Shown piece by piece: positions 13,064 to 26,500 of a DNA stretch of 64,000 nt (the stretch's first letter is position 1; each line of letters opens with the position of its first letter). Location of the stretch: NCBI GenBank assembly GCA_001632425.1, contig KV425561.1, positions 534,436 to 598,435 on the forward strand, in the 5' to 3' direction. A program made the position numbers and the translations under genes. This DNA is from Neolentinus lepideus HHB14362 ss-1. Its lineage: Eukaryota > Basidiomycota > Agaricomycetes > Gloeophyllales > Gloeophyllaceae. The notes under the pieces were generated by a model, which ran no database searches, was not told the DNA's origin, and saw only the letters and a program-made list of their open reading frames with translations.

Positions 13064-15559
13064 TTAACTTCTTGACACGGAGAACGACTTTGACTTGGTA
13101 CGTCTCCCCACCGCAGAATCATACTGGGCCTCCTCATGTCGGTAACTGACCGTCCTGTTGGCCGGTCCTGACGTCTCCCACTGCCGACAAAGCGACGAGA
13201 TATCAGGATGGCTCGAGTTCGACCGCCGTATTGAAGGTTTGGGCGGCCTAGCGGTCGACGCGGTCATGCTGAACGCGGACATGCGGAGATGGGGGTGAGG
13301 AATATGGACCCGTGATGGATGGTGATTATCTTCATCATCATCATTATCATCGTTGTCATCCCGGTGAGATCGGCTCGAGAGAGTACGATAATGATTCCGG
13401 GTCGCCTTCTCGCCCAGGAAAGACAGTGCAGACCCGATGCGACGTAACCGACTCTTCGAAGGTGTCGTACGACCGCCCGAAGAACCCACCTGCGAGTTCG
13501 ATCTTGACCGCGTTCTGCTATTTGACGGCCCTGCATCGTCCTCGCTGACATCTTCCTCATCTGTGACGGGTGGAGATGGCCACGGCGACTCTTGCACTGG
13601 ACGGCTGGGCCCCCAACTGAGATCTCCGTCGCTCGACCGGGTCTCGGCATCTGCTCGAGCTTTGGCGTCCTGTTTGATTTGCTCGACGTCGTGTCTTGGA
13701 GCGAAGGTCTCCATACCGTCGCCCCTGACCATCCGGGCCTGGTTATTATCGATCTCCTGCTCGAGCTCAGCTTCGGCGACGTCACCGAGCTCTTGAGGAG
13801 TGTGAGCTTGGTGAGCAGGCAGGACATTGTGGACGAAGTCTTTGCATGATTCGAAAGACTTCCGGGTGGCTTCGAGGAAAGGGAACATTTGGAACACGTG
13901 GATCTAGAAGCAGGCGGATATTTAGTAATGTGCATATATCCAACATAGTCATCAAACTTACAGCATCCTCGTATAATTCATGTCGGACTTCGACGCCAGC
14001 TAAGCTAGCTTTATGGGCAAATAGGGTGATTTCATCCCTTAGTAGTTCCGCATCCCCTGCCGTTACGAGCAGAGGCGGAAAACCTTTGAAGTCACCAAAT
14101 AATGGACTAGCATAGGGATGTGTCAAGTACTTCTCCATATCTTCTCCGAGATAGCAAGCTATTGGATCAAGATGATCACCCAAGTTTGGTCTCGGCAGAA
14201 TGTCAAATTCTGCGTTCGTATCCCAAGATTCACAGCTCATAGTAAGATCTATGGCACTAGTATTCAGTACGCAAGACACGTTTACCGATGACACAATCAC
14301 GCACCGACCCATGGTGAAAAGCAGATGGCGGCGTTCGGAAGAGGGTACTCATTATCTCGAAGATACATGAGCAAGGCTAGCGTCAAACCCCCACCTGCAC
14401 TATCTCCGGCGATTAGAATGTTCTCGGGCGGTATGTGCAAATCATCGGTGAGCCGGAAGTACGCAGAAACCGCATCATGCAGGGGACCCGGGAAACGGGT
14501 TTCAGGAGCGAGCCGGTAGTCGATCGCTTCGAAAGGCTTCATTTACAGTACCATAGGGAAGAACGAGTGCACTGACCGAAAACTCTGGCGTCGGTAAATT
14601 TGGACAGGGGGATTGTGATTAACCGATGGGTAGCAGCACTAAACACATAGTAGGCGCCTGAAACGCACCAAAAGTATGAAATCATGTGAAGGAAAAAGAA
14701 GGCACGAACTAACCTCCGTGCAGATACAGGATGACACTCTCGCTTCGCTTCGGCTGCTTCGAATTAGGTTCTGACACACCGGAACCAGAACTCAGCTTGC
14801 GCGAGAGCTTCCACTCGGACTGCAACCTCTTCCAAAGCCTCTTCCCGACCACCCACTCGCCAGAGAGCTCTCGTGTGCCGTCCTCGGCTTCGTCGAATTC
14901 AGCGAGAATCCCGCGCAGCTTGCGCTTCTTAACGCAGAAAGTCACAGGGGTGACTAGCGCGTCAGATGGCAAGGGCGCCAACCCACCAATGCCCATGAGC
15001 ATCCGGATGGTGGCCTAATAACATTATCACATAACTGCAAAGGAGGGCGTGGTATAGAAATACATACGATGTCGACAAGCTGCGAATGCTTACCAGCGTT
15101 CCGCATGAAGCTCGTCAGAAGGGTCATCTCGATGCCCCATGTCTTTCTCCGCGGACCCCATATTTGGTGGACAATAACATCGCCAACAATATCTTTGGCT
15201 GAAGATGCCACAGTCAGACACTGTTTATCCGAACCAATGTGTCTGTCCTATTTCACCGGAGCGCCCACTCCGAAGAATAGCATGCCCAACTCCAGTGATA
15301 TGGCAGGTCTGAAACGCTCACCTTTCGTCGCCGCGAATGCACCATACTTCCAGAGATCCCACATGCTAAACGGTTGTGTCTCCTGCTGCTTCACTTTGGG
15401 GTCCACGCGAGCAGAGGGAGGAGGCTTGCCGCCAGCTTCGTAGTGCTGCAGCAACATAGACACAGAGTCTTGATGCTGTACACTTTTTGATTCGTCACAG
15501 GTCTCTGTATGCTCCGAGCCATATAGTTTGGAGAGCGGCCAAGGCAGAAACGATGCCAT
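13064..15559 (-). CDS. HSL-family alpha/beta hydrolase with long acidic/Ser-rich C-terminal extension
   Basis: Likely an esterase or lipase of the hormone-sensitive-lipase (Abhydrolase_3) group; substrate unknown. About 724 aa. Exons (minus): about 15269-15559, 15068-15220, 14714-15014, 14577-14657, 14305-14526, 13962-14248, 13064-13903. Seen: oxyanion motif YLHGGAYY, nucleophile elbow AGDSAGGGL, acid region VTAGDAELLRDE, and His in IHVFQMFP, so the triad is complete. After the His comes a 250-residue tail rich in Ser, Asp and Arg with an Asp/Asn run (13330-13360), likely disordered. The N-terminal part (GPRRKTWGIEMTLLTSFMR) is typical of fungal members. The start is the first ATG (15559); an upstream non-coding exon is possible. 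The first intron is uncertain (about 15221-15268). It is tandem with the MetAP2 gene. Confidence 0.82.
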
Positions 15560-16134
15560 CTCTTGCGCGTAGGACAAGCACAATGGTTCTATAACGGCTT
15601 TAAGTAGAGATTACAGAGGATCTAGCGAGTCGAAAGATTATAGAAGTACAAAGACAAAGAGAGGCACAAGGATCCGGAAAGAGCGTAATGAAAAGGTCCT
15701 TCGAGTCTGCACAAGCGGGGACCTGCCGAGCTCCTGCACCAGTCTATAAGCGAATTCCGACGTCACATGTGGCTGCTTTGATCATCCATGCTTCCTTTCC
15801 CTATGGAGCTCCCTCGGAACTAAGTACTGAGTACTGAATACTGAGTACTGAGTACTTGTAGCAAGCACTTTGATTGGGCTTGGACTCTACATGGCTAGAA
15901 ACACCAGATAACCCAAGAAACAAGCCAGTCAACGTTGAAGTTGGTGGATAGCGATACAGTTTACTCGAACAATTGTCTGCGAAACGGTATGTACAGTAGA
16001 AATATCTGTCTGGTCCAGAGATCATAGGTCCGAACAGCTCCGGAGTACGTACACGGAGTAACAGCCAGAGTTTGAGGACCAGCTTAAAGGCCCACGAGGT
16101 TTGCGAAAAAGGGTCATGCGAGAAAGGAGACTGG
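15560..16134. other. Intergenic between alpha/beta hydrolase start and MetAP2 end
   Basis: 575 bp presumed to contain the hydrolase promoter and the MetAP2 3' UTR. It includes the TACTGAG tandem repeat at 15822-15855. No other gene seen. Confidence 0.5.
15822..15855. repeat. Tandem 7-bp repeat (TACTGAG)
   Basis: Four to five copies of TACTGAG, one with a G-to-A change, ending in TACT. AGTACT palindromes recur within it. Confidence 0.8.
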
Positions 16135-17904
<1,770 letters not shown>

Positions 17905-18377
17905 GGTAGTTGAAGAGAGAGCAGTGAAAAATCAAAAAGGCTGGTTCTCAGTGCAAACTTCATGTCTGTTTCTCGTGTGACTAAGCCAGACTCCACTTAG
18001 TACTTGCAATGACACGGCTACAGCGAAAGTTCTATTCTGCGACAACTAGTATACGTTCTCAGGAGGGAGTCGAGCATACCACCTATATGGACCCATAAAA
18101 ATTCCCTCCGCAGCATTAATGTTGGTTGGACAGTAGCGGAAAAGTAAAAGCGGCCCATAGGGGTAGTGTAAATGACTCACGCGACAATCGAAAATTCGTT
18201 CTCAGCTGAGCTCATTCCATCCATTTGCATTAATCCCCAACGTGCGCCCGGCGCCTGCAGGTTTCGGACAAGAGGCGCAGCGGCTGTGTTGCACGCACAA
18301 CCGACTCCGGCAAGATCTCCGCTACCGCGGCAATACGCCTCTTTGTGAACACGACTGTTCATATAACGTTACGCGCG
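17905..18377. promoter_or_regulatory. MAP2/GOS1 divergent promoter region
   Basis: 473 bp between divergent starts. No clear TATA box. It ends shortly before the GOS1 ATG; an in-frame GTG run upstream of that ATG is not used as a start. Confidence 0.5.
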
Positions 18378-19349
18378 ATGTCGACCTATGATTCTTTGCA
18401 TCGCCAGTGTCAGACGCTTGAGTCGCTTTTCGACGTCAAACTCACCTCTTATTCTCGGCTGGCATCTACTGTAACATCTGGAGCGGATGTCGAAGCAGGA
18501 GGATCGGGAGAAAGGTGGAAGGACTTAGAGCTTGAGGTCGGGGACCTCCTGGAGAAGGTGGGTGGACACTGCACTTGAGGGACTAGTCAAGTCATTGAGG
18601 ACAGATCTACATTGGCACTTGGGAGGATAGCTTGGGGAAAGCAATGACAAGCTGTCTGAGCTCACGCATGATTCGGAGAACCCGTTGTCACCCTCCATGT
18701 TAAGAACAATACAGAGACATCGTGAGATTTACAACGACTACGTGCGAGAGTTCAGGCGGACGAAGGCACGCTTCGAATTAGCCCATGCGATGGAGGAAGG
18801 CTTTTGGTACTAATTAATACCGGCTAGACGAACGTGCAGCACGCGTTGGACCAAGCTAACTTGTTGAGTGGAGTTCGGAATGACATCGAGTAAGTCTGAT
18901 GCATCTCCCTAGCAACCCTGGACATCTGCTGACCTGAGTGAAGTGCGTACAAGTCCTCGGCCGCAGACGCACTGCTAGCAGAGCGGGGTCGTATAGACAG
19001 TTCCCATAGGATGACCGATGATGTTCTAGCGTAAGTATCCGTATGTTTCAGGTACCTCCGTGTTCTGAACTTTAGCGACAGTCAGGCGTACGAAACTCGG
19101 GCAGAGTTTGGTCGACAACAGACATCGCTATCCAGCATAAACACTCGCATGGCAGGTGTTCTGAGTGAGTATTATTTAATTCTTCCTTCCGTGATGCCTC
19201 TTACTCACGGTGGATGTTGTCTAGACACTATGCCAGGCATCAACAACCTCCTTTCCATGATCAAGACCAGGCGACGGCGAGACGCTGTCATCCTTGGTGT
19301 TATTATCGGACTGTGTATGATATCATTACTGAGTTATACGTTCCGTTGA
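18378..19349 (+). CDS. GOS1: Golgi SNARE Gos1 (GOS28/GOSR1)
   Basis: v-SNARE of intra-Golgi and ER-Golgi transport, anchored in the Golgi membrane by its C-terminus. 225 aa; exons 18378-18557, 18631-18765, 18828-18889, 18944-19030, 19076-19164, 19225-19349. Seen: N-terminal helix YDSLHRQCQTLESLFD, LEVGDLLEKL, the QRHREIYNDYVREFRRTK helix, the Qb-SNARE heptads ending TRMAGVLNTMPGINNLLSMI, a basic KTRRRRD and the anchor AVILGVIIGLCMISLLSYTF. Length and layout match Gos1. Intron 2 (18766-18827) is GC-AG. With it the reading is EFRRTK-TNVQHALDQAN, whereas a GT donor leaves a dead frame. Convergent with the TatD gene 118 bp away. Confidence 0.92.
18766..18827 (+). other. GC-AG intron in GOS1
   Basis: AAG|GCACGC at the donor and GGCTAG at the acceptor, 62 bp, phase 0, with TACTAAT as branch-point candidate (18808-18814). 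Reading on past 18765 without splicing reaches a stop. Confidence 0.82.
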
Positions 19350-19467
19350 TATTTTCAGATACCCTCACTGCACACTATCCTGTTCGTGTCTCCGTGTTGG
19401 AATTTGTACTCTCTATGTTACATGCTTAATTGGTACATCCATGATTGTCCGAAGGGTACTTATATAC

Positions 19468-20951
19468 TCAGTTGTCCGGTTCAGAGTTGTCACTGACCCA
19501 TTCATTCCTGTCCTTGGCAACTCGCATTCTAGACTTTCTATTACCTCCTGCCACCCATTCAGGTTTCTTGGGCTTCAGTGGCGACGGATGATTCCCCCTT
19601 TCGAATGCTCTCCAATTGTGTTCTAGTCTTCTAACTGCACCCCATTTTTCTTGTTGTGTGCTCTTCTCGTCATCATAATCCCACTGTTCCTCGACACGCC
19701 AGCCTTTAACATCCGCTATGATTTTGATCATGCTCCAGGTGTATGGAGCACAATAGTCGATATCGTGAATGTCAGATTCCACCAATATTCGGCCTGGAGA
19801 ACAAGATTTGATCAGAGCGACATGATTCTGTGAGCGGCTATTGATGCAGATTGACAACGACAGGAACACGTTAGGTTGTGTTCTCTTGTCGACAAAGGCA
19901 AGTCAGAAACGTTATTGTCTGAACTGGCATATACATACCTCGATGTCTTTCCACATCTCAGGGCTTACCCCGCAGCTGTGCAAATCCACGCTAATCGCCC
20001 ACCAGTTTTCCTTGTGTGTCTCGCTCATGCCACGTAGCAGATCTAAGGTTGCCTGGTGTGCCTTCACATCGTGCAGGCTGACGTTCCTATGGAGCTCTAC
20101 AGCTATCTCGAGCTGAGCCATCAATATCGCTGTCTGGTGCTCTAGGGGAATGGTAAAAGGTGAGAGAATGCGGGGCGTTGCGTCAGGATGCACAGGTACG
20201 CGAGCTGACCGGTCCAATCCCACTTCTCCGAGCATGGCGTGCGGGAAGGCGACAAGATTTGAACGGAGAGTGCTGATCAGGGAGGACAAAGAAATGGGGT
20301 CTGGGAGAGTGGGGAGCATGGACTGGAAGGTGTCATAGTGTTTGGGCGGTTCGGAGTTGCTACATGCCCTGAGAAAGAGGGACCTGTAGTGCTGTTCTTT
20401 GGAGACATTCTGGTGCAGTGTTACCCAATGAGTGAACCATGGATGATAACCTGATCGCCGGTGTTAGCGGTAGAGGTCTGCCAAATAAGTCATTCTAGTG
20501 ATTTGGTGAAAGGCTAATCCCTATATTCCAAATGGCAGGCGCAGTAAGAATACCTGACGACAAAGATTGTGGCAGCAATTCTGCTCAAAAGTGATTGCCT
20601 GATCATCCCATGGCGAATTGGTTAATTCATGATGAAGTAGCGTATCCTTGTGATCGTCACAAGGCGCGATGAAGAATGTCGATGATGGCTTGATCGATAA
20701 GAATGGAATTTCTACTACGCACCGAAGCAAGGCACCACTTTGGTCGGATATGCAGTAGCTAAATCTGCAACCTTGGCCTGGTCGGAGACTCGTGTTGCCA
20801 TCGCACAAATCTTGATGGGTAGTTTGTCCATCGAAGCGGGCTGGATCACAGTATCGGTGGGATGACAGTGAGCGTCGACCACATGGCGTAGGACCGAAGG
20901 CGGCGGCAGAATGTTGCTTTGAGAATATGTGTCGGAGGGAGGGTCCGCCAT
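19468..20951 (-). CDS. TatD-family metal-dependent hydrolase (Cut9-interacting Scn1-like)
   Basis: A TIM-barrel amidohydrolase-type nuclease of the TatD superfamily; fungal members include Scn1 of fission yeast. The exact substrate cannot be told. 385 aa; exons (minus) 20723-20951, 19939-20450, 19468-19884. Seen: HxH metal motif in VVDAHCHPTD near the N-terminus, FGYHPWFTHW, metal-binding Glu in LGEVGLDR, and LVESDIHD with the last Asp. After the barrel comes a short basic and Trp-containing tail. Intron 1 is 272 bp, far longer than other introns here, but it splices to FGYHPWF, the family motif. The start was chosen at the ATG giving MADPPSD; an upstream in-frame ATG exists at the end of a leader-like run. 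Divergent from TRM5. Confidence 0.88.
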
Positions 20952-21357
20952 TTGATGATTTGAGTCCGAGTGGGTAGTGACCCCCACAGAAGATACGTAA
21001 ATTATGAAATATGTCGCCACAGCTCTTTTACCTGCGCAAATATGATAGTAACCTGTGTGGACAGACCAGCAGGACGCATCACTCACGATGACAACTTGAA
21101 CCAGTAATTCAGAGCTGTGATAAGTGGTGGAAACAGGTGTGATGGATTCACGGCAGAAGATGATGCGGCCTTTGAGCCGTAATAGTCGAGTAGACGGGGC
21201 TTCAAAGCTTCAAGCTTCAGCTTCAGTACTCTCAAGGGCCATGCAAGAGGAGTGTGGCGAAAGAAGCGCCGCCATTGGCCAGCCAATGATCGATCAGTCC
21301 GCTTCGGTCGAGCGCTTCCGACTTAATTGCAATACTATATCGAAAGCTATTTTCTGC
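20952..21357. promoter_or_regulatory. TatD gene/TRM5 divergent promoter region
   Basis: 406 bp between divergent starts. The TRM5 frame remains open back to 21124, but I see no conservation-like signal in that part. No TATA box is clear. Confidence 0.45.
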
Positions 21358-23204
21358 ATGCTTGTTCGCGCCAGAGTCGCATTCAGATCTTTCGACACCA
21401 GGCATATATCCGTTGTTAAGATGCGACGCCGAAGCGAACTGGACGCATCTCCTCCTATACACCGTGAGATGGGGGACTCGCTGGATAGAACAGTTTTCCA
21501 TAAGAGTCTACCTGTGCTCGCCGCTCGTGTGCCTTCCCCGAAGGCTGGTATCCTTCTCAAATCGGAGGCTCTCAGACAGTATGGATTGCGTTATCTGTAG
21601 ACCACGAACTCACTTCTGTCCAGATGCATCATGAATCTACCGAAAATCAGGAGTGTTCTGCAAGACCCGAGCGGATCGAAGGACGCACGATTGGTCTTAT
21701 TCAGAGTCACAGACGAAGGTATGTTGCTCATAATGAGCTTCAAACGCAAAATGCAAGCTCATGATCAGTGCAAGGAAGCTGATCTGCCTTCTGAGGCCCA
21801 ACGCTTTTTACGGGAGCAATCTGCAGATCTCATGATTTATACGTTGAATCTGAATTATGATTACTGGACTGCTGGTGAGTATCAAAATAAACACCTCATA
21901 CTAAAGACACATCACCTACATACCAATGCTTGTAGATGAGATACTGCATGCCGTACTTCCTGAAGAACTGTGTAATGGTGCTCCGACAGGCTTTGCCGTC
22001 ACCGGTCACATCGGTACGTATGTCTTATAACGAATCAGTGAATCAACTTAGATATGTCTGTAGCACATCTGAACCTGAATGACGAATATCTACCCTACAA
22101 GCACCTTATTGGACAAATTGTTCTCGATGTGAGCTTTTCTGCACCTTCTGGGATCATCGTGTTCATTCAGAGGCCGAATAGAAGAACAAAGCCGTTCGAA
22201 CGGTAGTTAATAAGCTCGATAGCATTGATACTAAATTCCGTTTCTTCAAGATGGAGCTGCTGGCCGGAGACCCAGATTATGTCGTTGAACATGTACGTCG
22301 AGCCACCTCAGGAGTGTCTGTCGCCCGCTGATTTCATACTAGCACGAGTCGAACTGTCGCTTTGTCTTCGATTTCACGAAAGTGTATTGGAATTCCCGGC
22401 TGCACACAGAACATGATCGGCTGGTACAACTGTTCAAACCAGAAGACGTCGTGGCCGATGTCTTCGCTGGCGTTGGGCCATTCGCCGTACCAGCGGGGAA
22501 GAAAGGATGCGCGGTTCTTGCGAATGATCTGAATCCAGATAGCTACCTATACCTGAAAAAGAACATCAAGCTAAATCATGTACGCAAAATTCTGTCAGAT
22601 GCACGTTGTAATTGTTCACCCTTTCTTTTTAGGTCTTGTCTGTGGTTAGACCGTTCTGTGAGGATGGGAGAGACTTTATCAAGTCGGTCATGCATAGAGC
22701 AGCACAAGAGCCATTTCCGCCGTACAGAGATCCCAAAGAGCTCAAATCAAGAGGTCAACTTAAGCCATCTCCGACCCAAGCTCCTGCACTCCCTCCACGC
22801 GAACTGATATCACACTTTGTGATGAATCTTCCTGACTCTGCCATCGAGTTTCTGGATGCCTTCCGAGGTATCCTGTCGGAATCGGACGGAGAAGAAAAGC
22901 GGAATTTGGGTGGTATATACAACGTGATGCCAATGATCCACTGTCACTGTTTCACCAGGGAGTTAGAACGTGATGTGGCTGAGAGGAATATTCGAGCGGT
23001 GAGTGGGTTTAAGTCGGCAATATCGTATCTCCTGCTCACATTTTATATGCCGTAATTAATCGACTTCAGCGAGTCGAGGAAAAGCTGGGGTACAATTTGA
23101 CGAGCGACGATGAGGTGTCGCTCCACTTGGTTCGCTCTGTCGCGCCCAATAAAGAGATGTACTGTATCAGTTTCAGGCTTCCTCGTGCAGTAGCGTATGC
23201 TTGA
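21358..23204 (+). CDS. TRM5: tRNA (guanine37-N1)-methyltransferase Trm5, with predicted mitochondrial presequence
   Basis: Methylates G37 of tRNAs, preventing frameshifts; in yeast it acts in cytosol/nucleus and mitochondria. 467 aa from the ATG at 21358. Exons: 21358-21578, 21624-21718, 21779-21874, 21936-22013, 22064-22128, 22182-22292, 22343-22579, 22633-22998, 23070-23204; all in frame. Seen: [20 protein letters not shown] at the start of the mature part, the [18 protein letters not shown] region, [18 protein letters not shown]-binding [28 protein letters not shown], and catalytic-loop [15 protein letters not shown]. The first 21 residues ([20 protein letters not shown]) have four Arg and one Asp, like a matrix signal; a second in-frame ATG at 21421 gives MRRRSELD. 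Confidence 0.92.
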
Positions 23205-23570
23205 GTTGGTACATACGGTACTATTGTATTTTCCTGTAACAGTGGAGAAAGGGCAACCCCGCATCGAGCCGGTCTCGCCCGATCAGTCACCTCGATTATA
23301 TCACATTCTTATTCCTTCGACATACCCCGCAACGTCCGACCCCGGTGGGGATAAACTCTCTTTCCTCTGGACTCTTACGGTTTATCGCGGCTCTGCGCTG
23401 TCCATCCCGTCTACCCGGAAACTTGAACACGCTGGAACGGACCTGCCAGCGCATCGTTTTAATAGCAACGATAGTCTTTCCTTCGTGTTTAATTTGGTTC
23501 TCTGCAATAGACGGCTATAGCTATAGTCAGCATCACACGACCGACATAGAACGAGTCTTGGGAACATAGA
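23205..23570. other. Intergenic, TRM5 3' end and carrier-gene promoter
   Basis: 366 bp between tandem genes. Open frames here are short and without motifs. No TATA box identified. Confidence 0.45.
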
Positions 23571-26500
23571 ATGTCTCAGTCCGGGTCGGGTTCCTTCGCG
23601 GGCTCTGCCGCATCCGCGATTAGCTCGGTGAAGAACACAGTCAAAAGTGCGGTAACTGTGGGCGAGTCGGAGCTGCAGCGATGGCGGAGGACTTTTGACA
23701 CGAATGCGAAGACGGTGCATAATGGGGAGCGGTTAGTTTTGTCTTTTGATACATTGGTGCACCGAGAACTCAATTGCATCATTTGTGTCGCGTTGGAATA
23801 GCTATTTGGATAGAGACCAGTTCGTTAATGCCATTGCACCCACGGGGGACCTGACCCGCATCGGAAGGGCCCAATTCGCCATTTTGTTCCGCGTAGCGGA
23901 CTCATCAAGACGGGGATTGGTATCCTGGGATGACTTTGTTGTCTTCGAGACACTGCTTAAGCGACCCGACGCAGACTACTGGATAGCGTTCCAGTACTTC
24001 GATGTGTAAGTGACTCTCGGCATCACAGAAATTGGAAGCGCAATAACAAGCGAATCTATGGGTACATGGGGAGTGCAGTGATAGATCTGGAACTATCGAT
24101 TTCAATGAATTTAAGAACGTGTTCATGGCTAATGTGGAGTTCAATTCTATACCCTTTGATTTCGACTGGTAAGTGCTAAGCCAACATAAGATTCCCTTGA
24201 TAACTGACTTCTCAGCAGCGACTGGGTTAAGCTATACCTGGGCAAGAAAAACGGGACACATGTCTTAGGATGTTCGTACGCATAGACAACCCTGGAGACG
24301 TCTCCGATGCTTATAATCATCCAGACACTGAGTTCACACAACTAATGAAGGGCTTCCAAGGCGAGCGGTTGCGACAAGCCTTCAAACTTTTGGATAAAGA
24401 CCAAGATGGATATATCCGACCTGAACAATTCAAGCAGATCATCCTGGTACGTCTGGTATTCCATGTATCTCGCTCGTCCAACCTGTGATGAGTGTGTTAT
24501 TCAGGAAATCGCCGGACACAAGCTATCGGACGCTGTGATAGAGAGACTACCAACCCTAACCACAATCAGCCCTGGTGGCCGCATATCTTACTCAGAAGTC
24601 GTTGCATTCCATAATGTCATTAGAGGTGGGCATCGTCAAAAACATCACTGATATCGATCAACGAAAACATCTTCATCCTGCCATGTAGAAATGGACATGG
24701 TCGAACGGTGAGCACCGTCTGTCTGGCCATCGATCTCCCTTCTAAGCCGTCATTGGTCTAGCGTCATCCGAGAAGCGACGGCCAAGTCCAAAGACGGACG
24801 CATAGACCAGTCAGATTTCCTAGACTATTCGGCAGCGAACTCGCGGTACTCCTTGTTCACTCCCATGGAGGCTTCCATTATCTTCCATTTCGCTGGACGT
24901 GGAAACCCAAATGCACGGCTTGCGCTCATAGACTTTGGCCAGCTTCTCGATCCGCGGTGGAGGGCTCCGAGGGTGGAGGTAGAGGCCAATGCACCAGCGA
25001 ACACGACCATGTCTTTCTTGCACGAAGTCGCGCACTCCATATATAATTTTGGGTTGGGAGGTTGGTCTTACGACATGTCAGATTCCCTCATGCTTACATC
25101 TCCAAATCCGTAGGTCTCGCCGGGGCTTTCGGTGCTACCATCGTTTATCCCATTGACCTTGGTACGTTACTTGTACAAATCACTCCTGGAGCATGCCACT
25201 CACATACCCGAAGTCAAGGTACATTGCAACTCACTGTTAATGGATTATGTTGACTTCTCCCGTTCTGGGGGTACATCGTCATAGACTCGGTGAGTACTGC
25301 TGTATATACGTCAAACATGTGTGTTCTGATGGTGTAATCAGTATGCAGAACCAACGAAGCACCGTGGTAGGGCAACTCTTGTATAAGAACAGCCTGGATT
25401 GCGTTCAGAAAGTCTTTCGGAATGAAGGCATCTTAGGCTTCTATCGCGGACTCGGCCCACAGCTGATCGTGAGGATATACGTCTGTTGAGGAGAAAAGCT
25501 TGATTCAACCGTTCATATCAGGGTGTGGCTCCGGAGAAAGCTATCAAGCTGACCGTGAATGATCTCATTCGTAGTCGTGCTAAGGACCCAGAAACAGGTC
25601 GCATTTCAGTACTCTGGGAACTTATTGCTGGCGGTACAGCCGGTGGTTGCCAAGTGGTATGTCGGTGTGCTTGCTCTCGGGATTCTGGTCACTCATATCT
25701 TCGCAGATATTCACCAATCCCTTGGAAATTGTGTACGTAAGATGCTTCATCCATGAAGTAAGCTGATTTCTTTGTCATTCAGAAAGATCCGATTGCAAGT
25801 CCAGGGAGAGGCGGCCAAAGCAGAGGGCGCTGTGCCAAGAGGCGCTGTGCACATCGTCCGGTCATTAGGTCTCTTCGGGTTATACAAGGGCGCTAGTGCT
25901 TGCTTGCTTCGAGACATTCCATTCTCCGCCATCTACTTCCCGGCGTACTGGCACCTGAAGACAGACGTTTTTCATGAGGGTTATCACGGCAAACAGTTGT
26001 CGTTCTTGGAGACTTTGAGTGCTGCAGCAATTGCGTACGTGCGTCTCAGTACAGCATTGGTTGATTGACTGACGATCGGCTCCGTGCATTCTCAGGGGTA
26101 TGCCAGCAGCCTATTTCACGACACCTGCGGGTACGTGACGCGTCCGAGATATGATGGCATTTTCTGAAGACTCGGATAGATGTTGTCAAGACGCGTCTGC
26201 AAGTGGAAGCCAGGAAGGGTCAGACCATGTATAAAGGCATGGCAGATGCCTTCGCAAAAATATGTCAGAATCCATCTTTGTTTGTTGATGGAACGATGGC
26301 TCATGGCGGTTGTTGGCGTGATCAGATCAGGAGGAGGGCTTCCGGGCGCTCTTCAAGGGCGGTCCAGCACGTATTTTGAGGAGTAGTCCGCAGTTCGGCT
26401 TCACGCTACTCACATACGAGTACCTGCACAAGGTCAGTTTCCAACTATGTTTAGCATGCCGGCACTTTTGATGAAGGTATTATTTCTGTTCCGTTTCGCA

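Noticed and set aside
15822..15855. TACTGAG repeat considered as a CRISPR-like or regulatory array
   Set aside because: Contiguous 7-bp repeat without spacers in a eukaryotic intergenic region; simple tandem repeat.
21124..21357. Extension of TRM5 upstream to an earlier start
   Set aside because: Open but without presequence-like or conserved character; the ATG at 21358 gives a sensible targeting leader.
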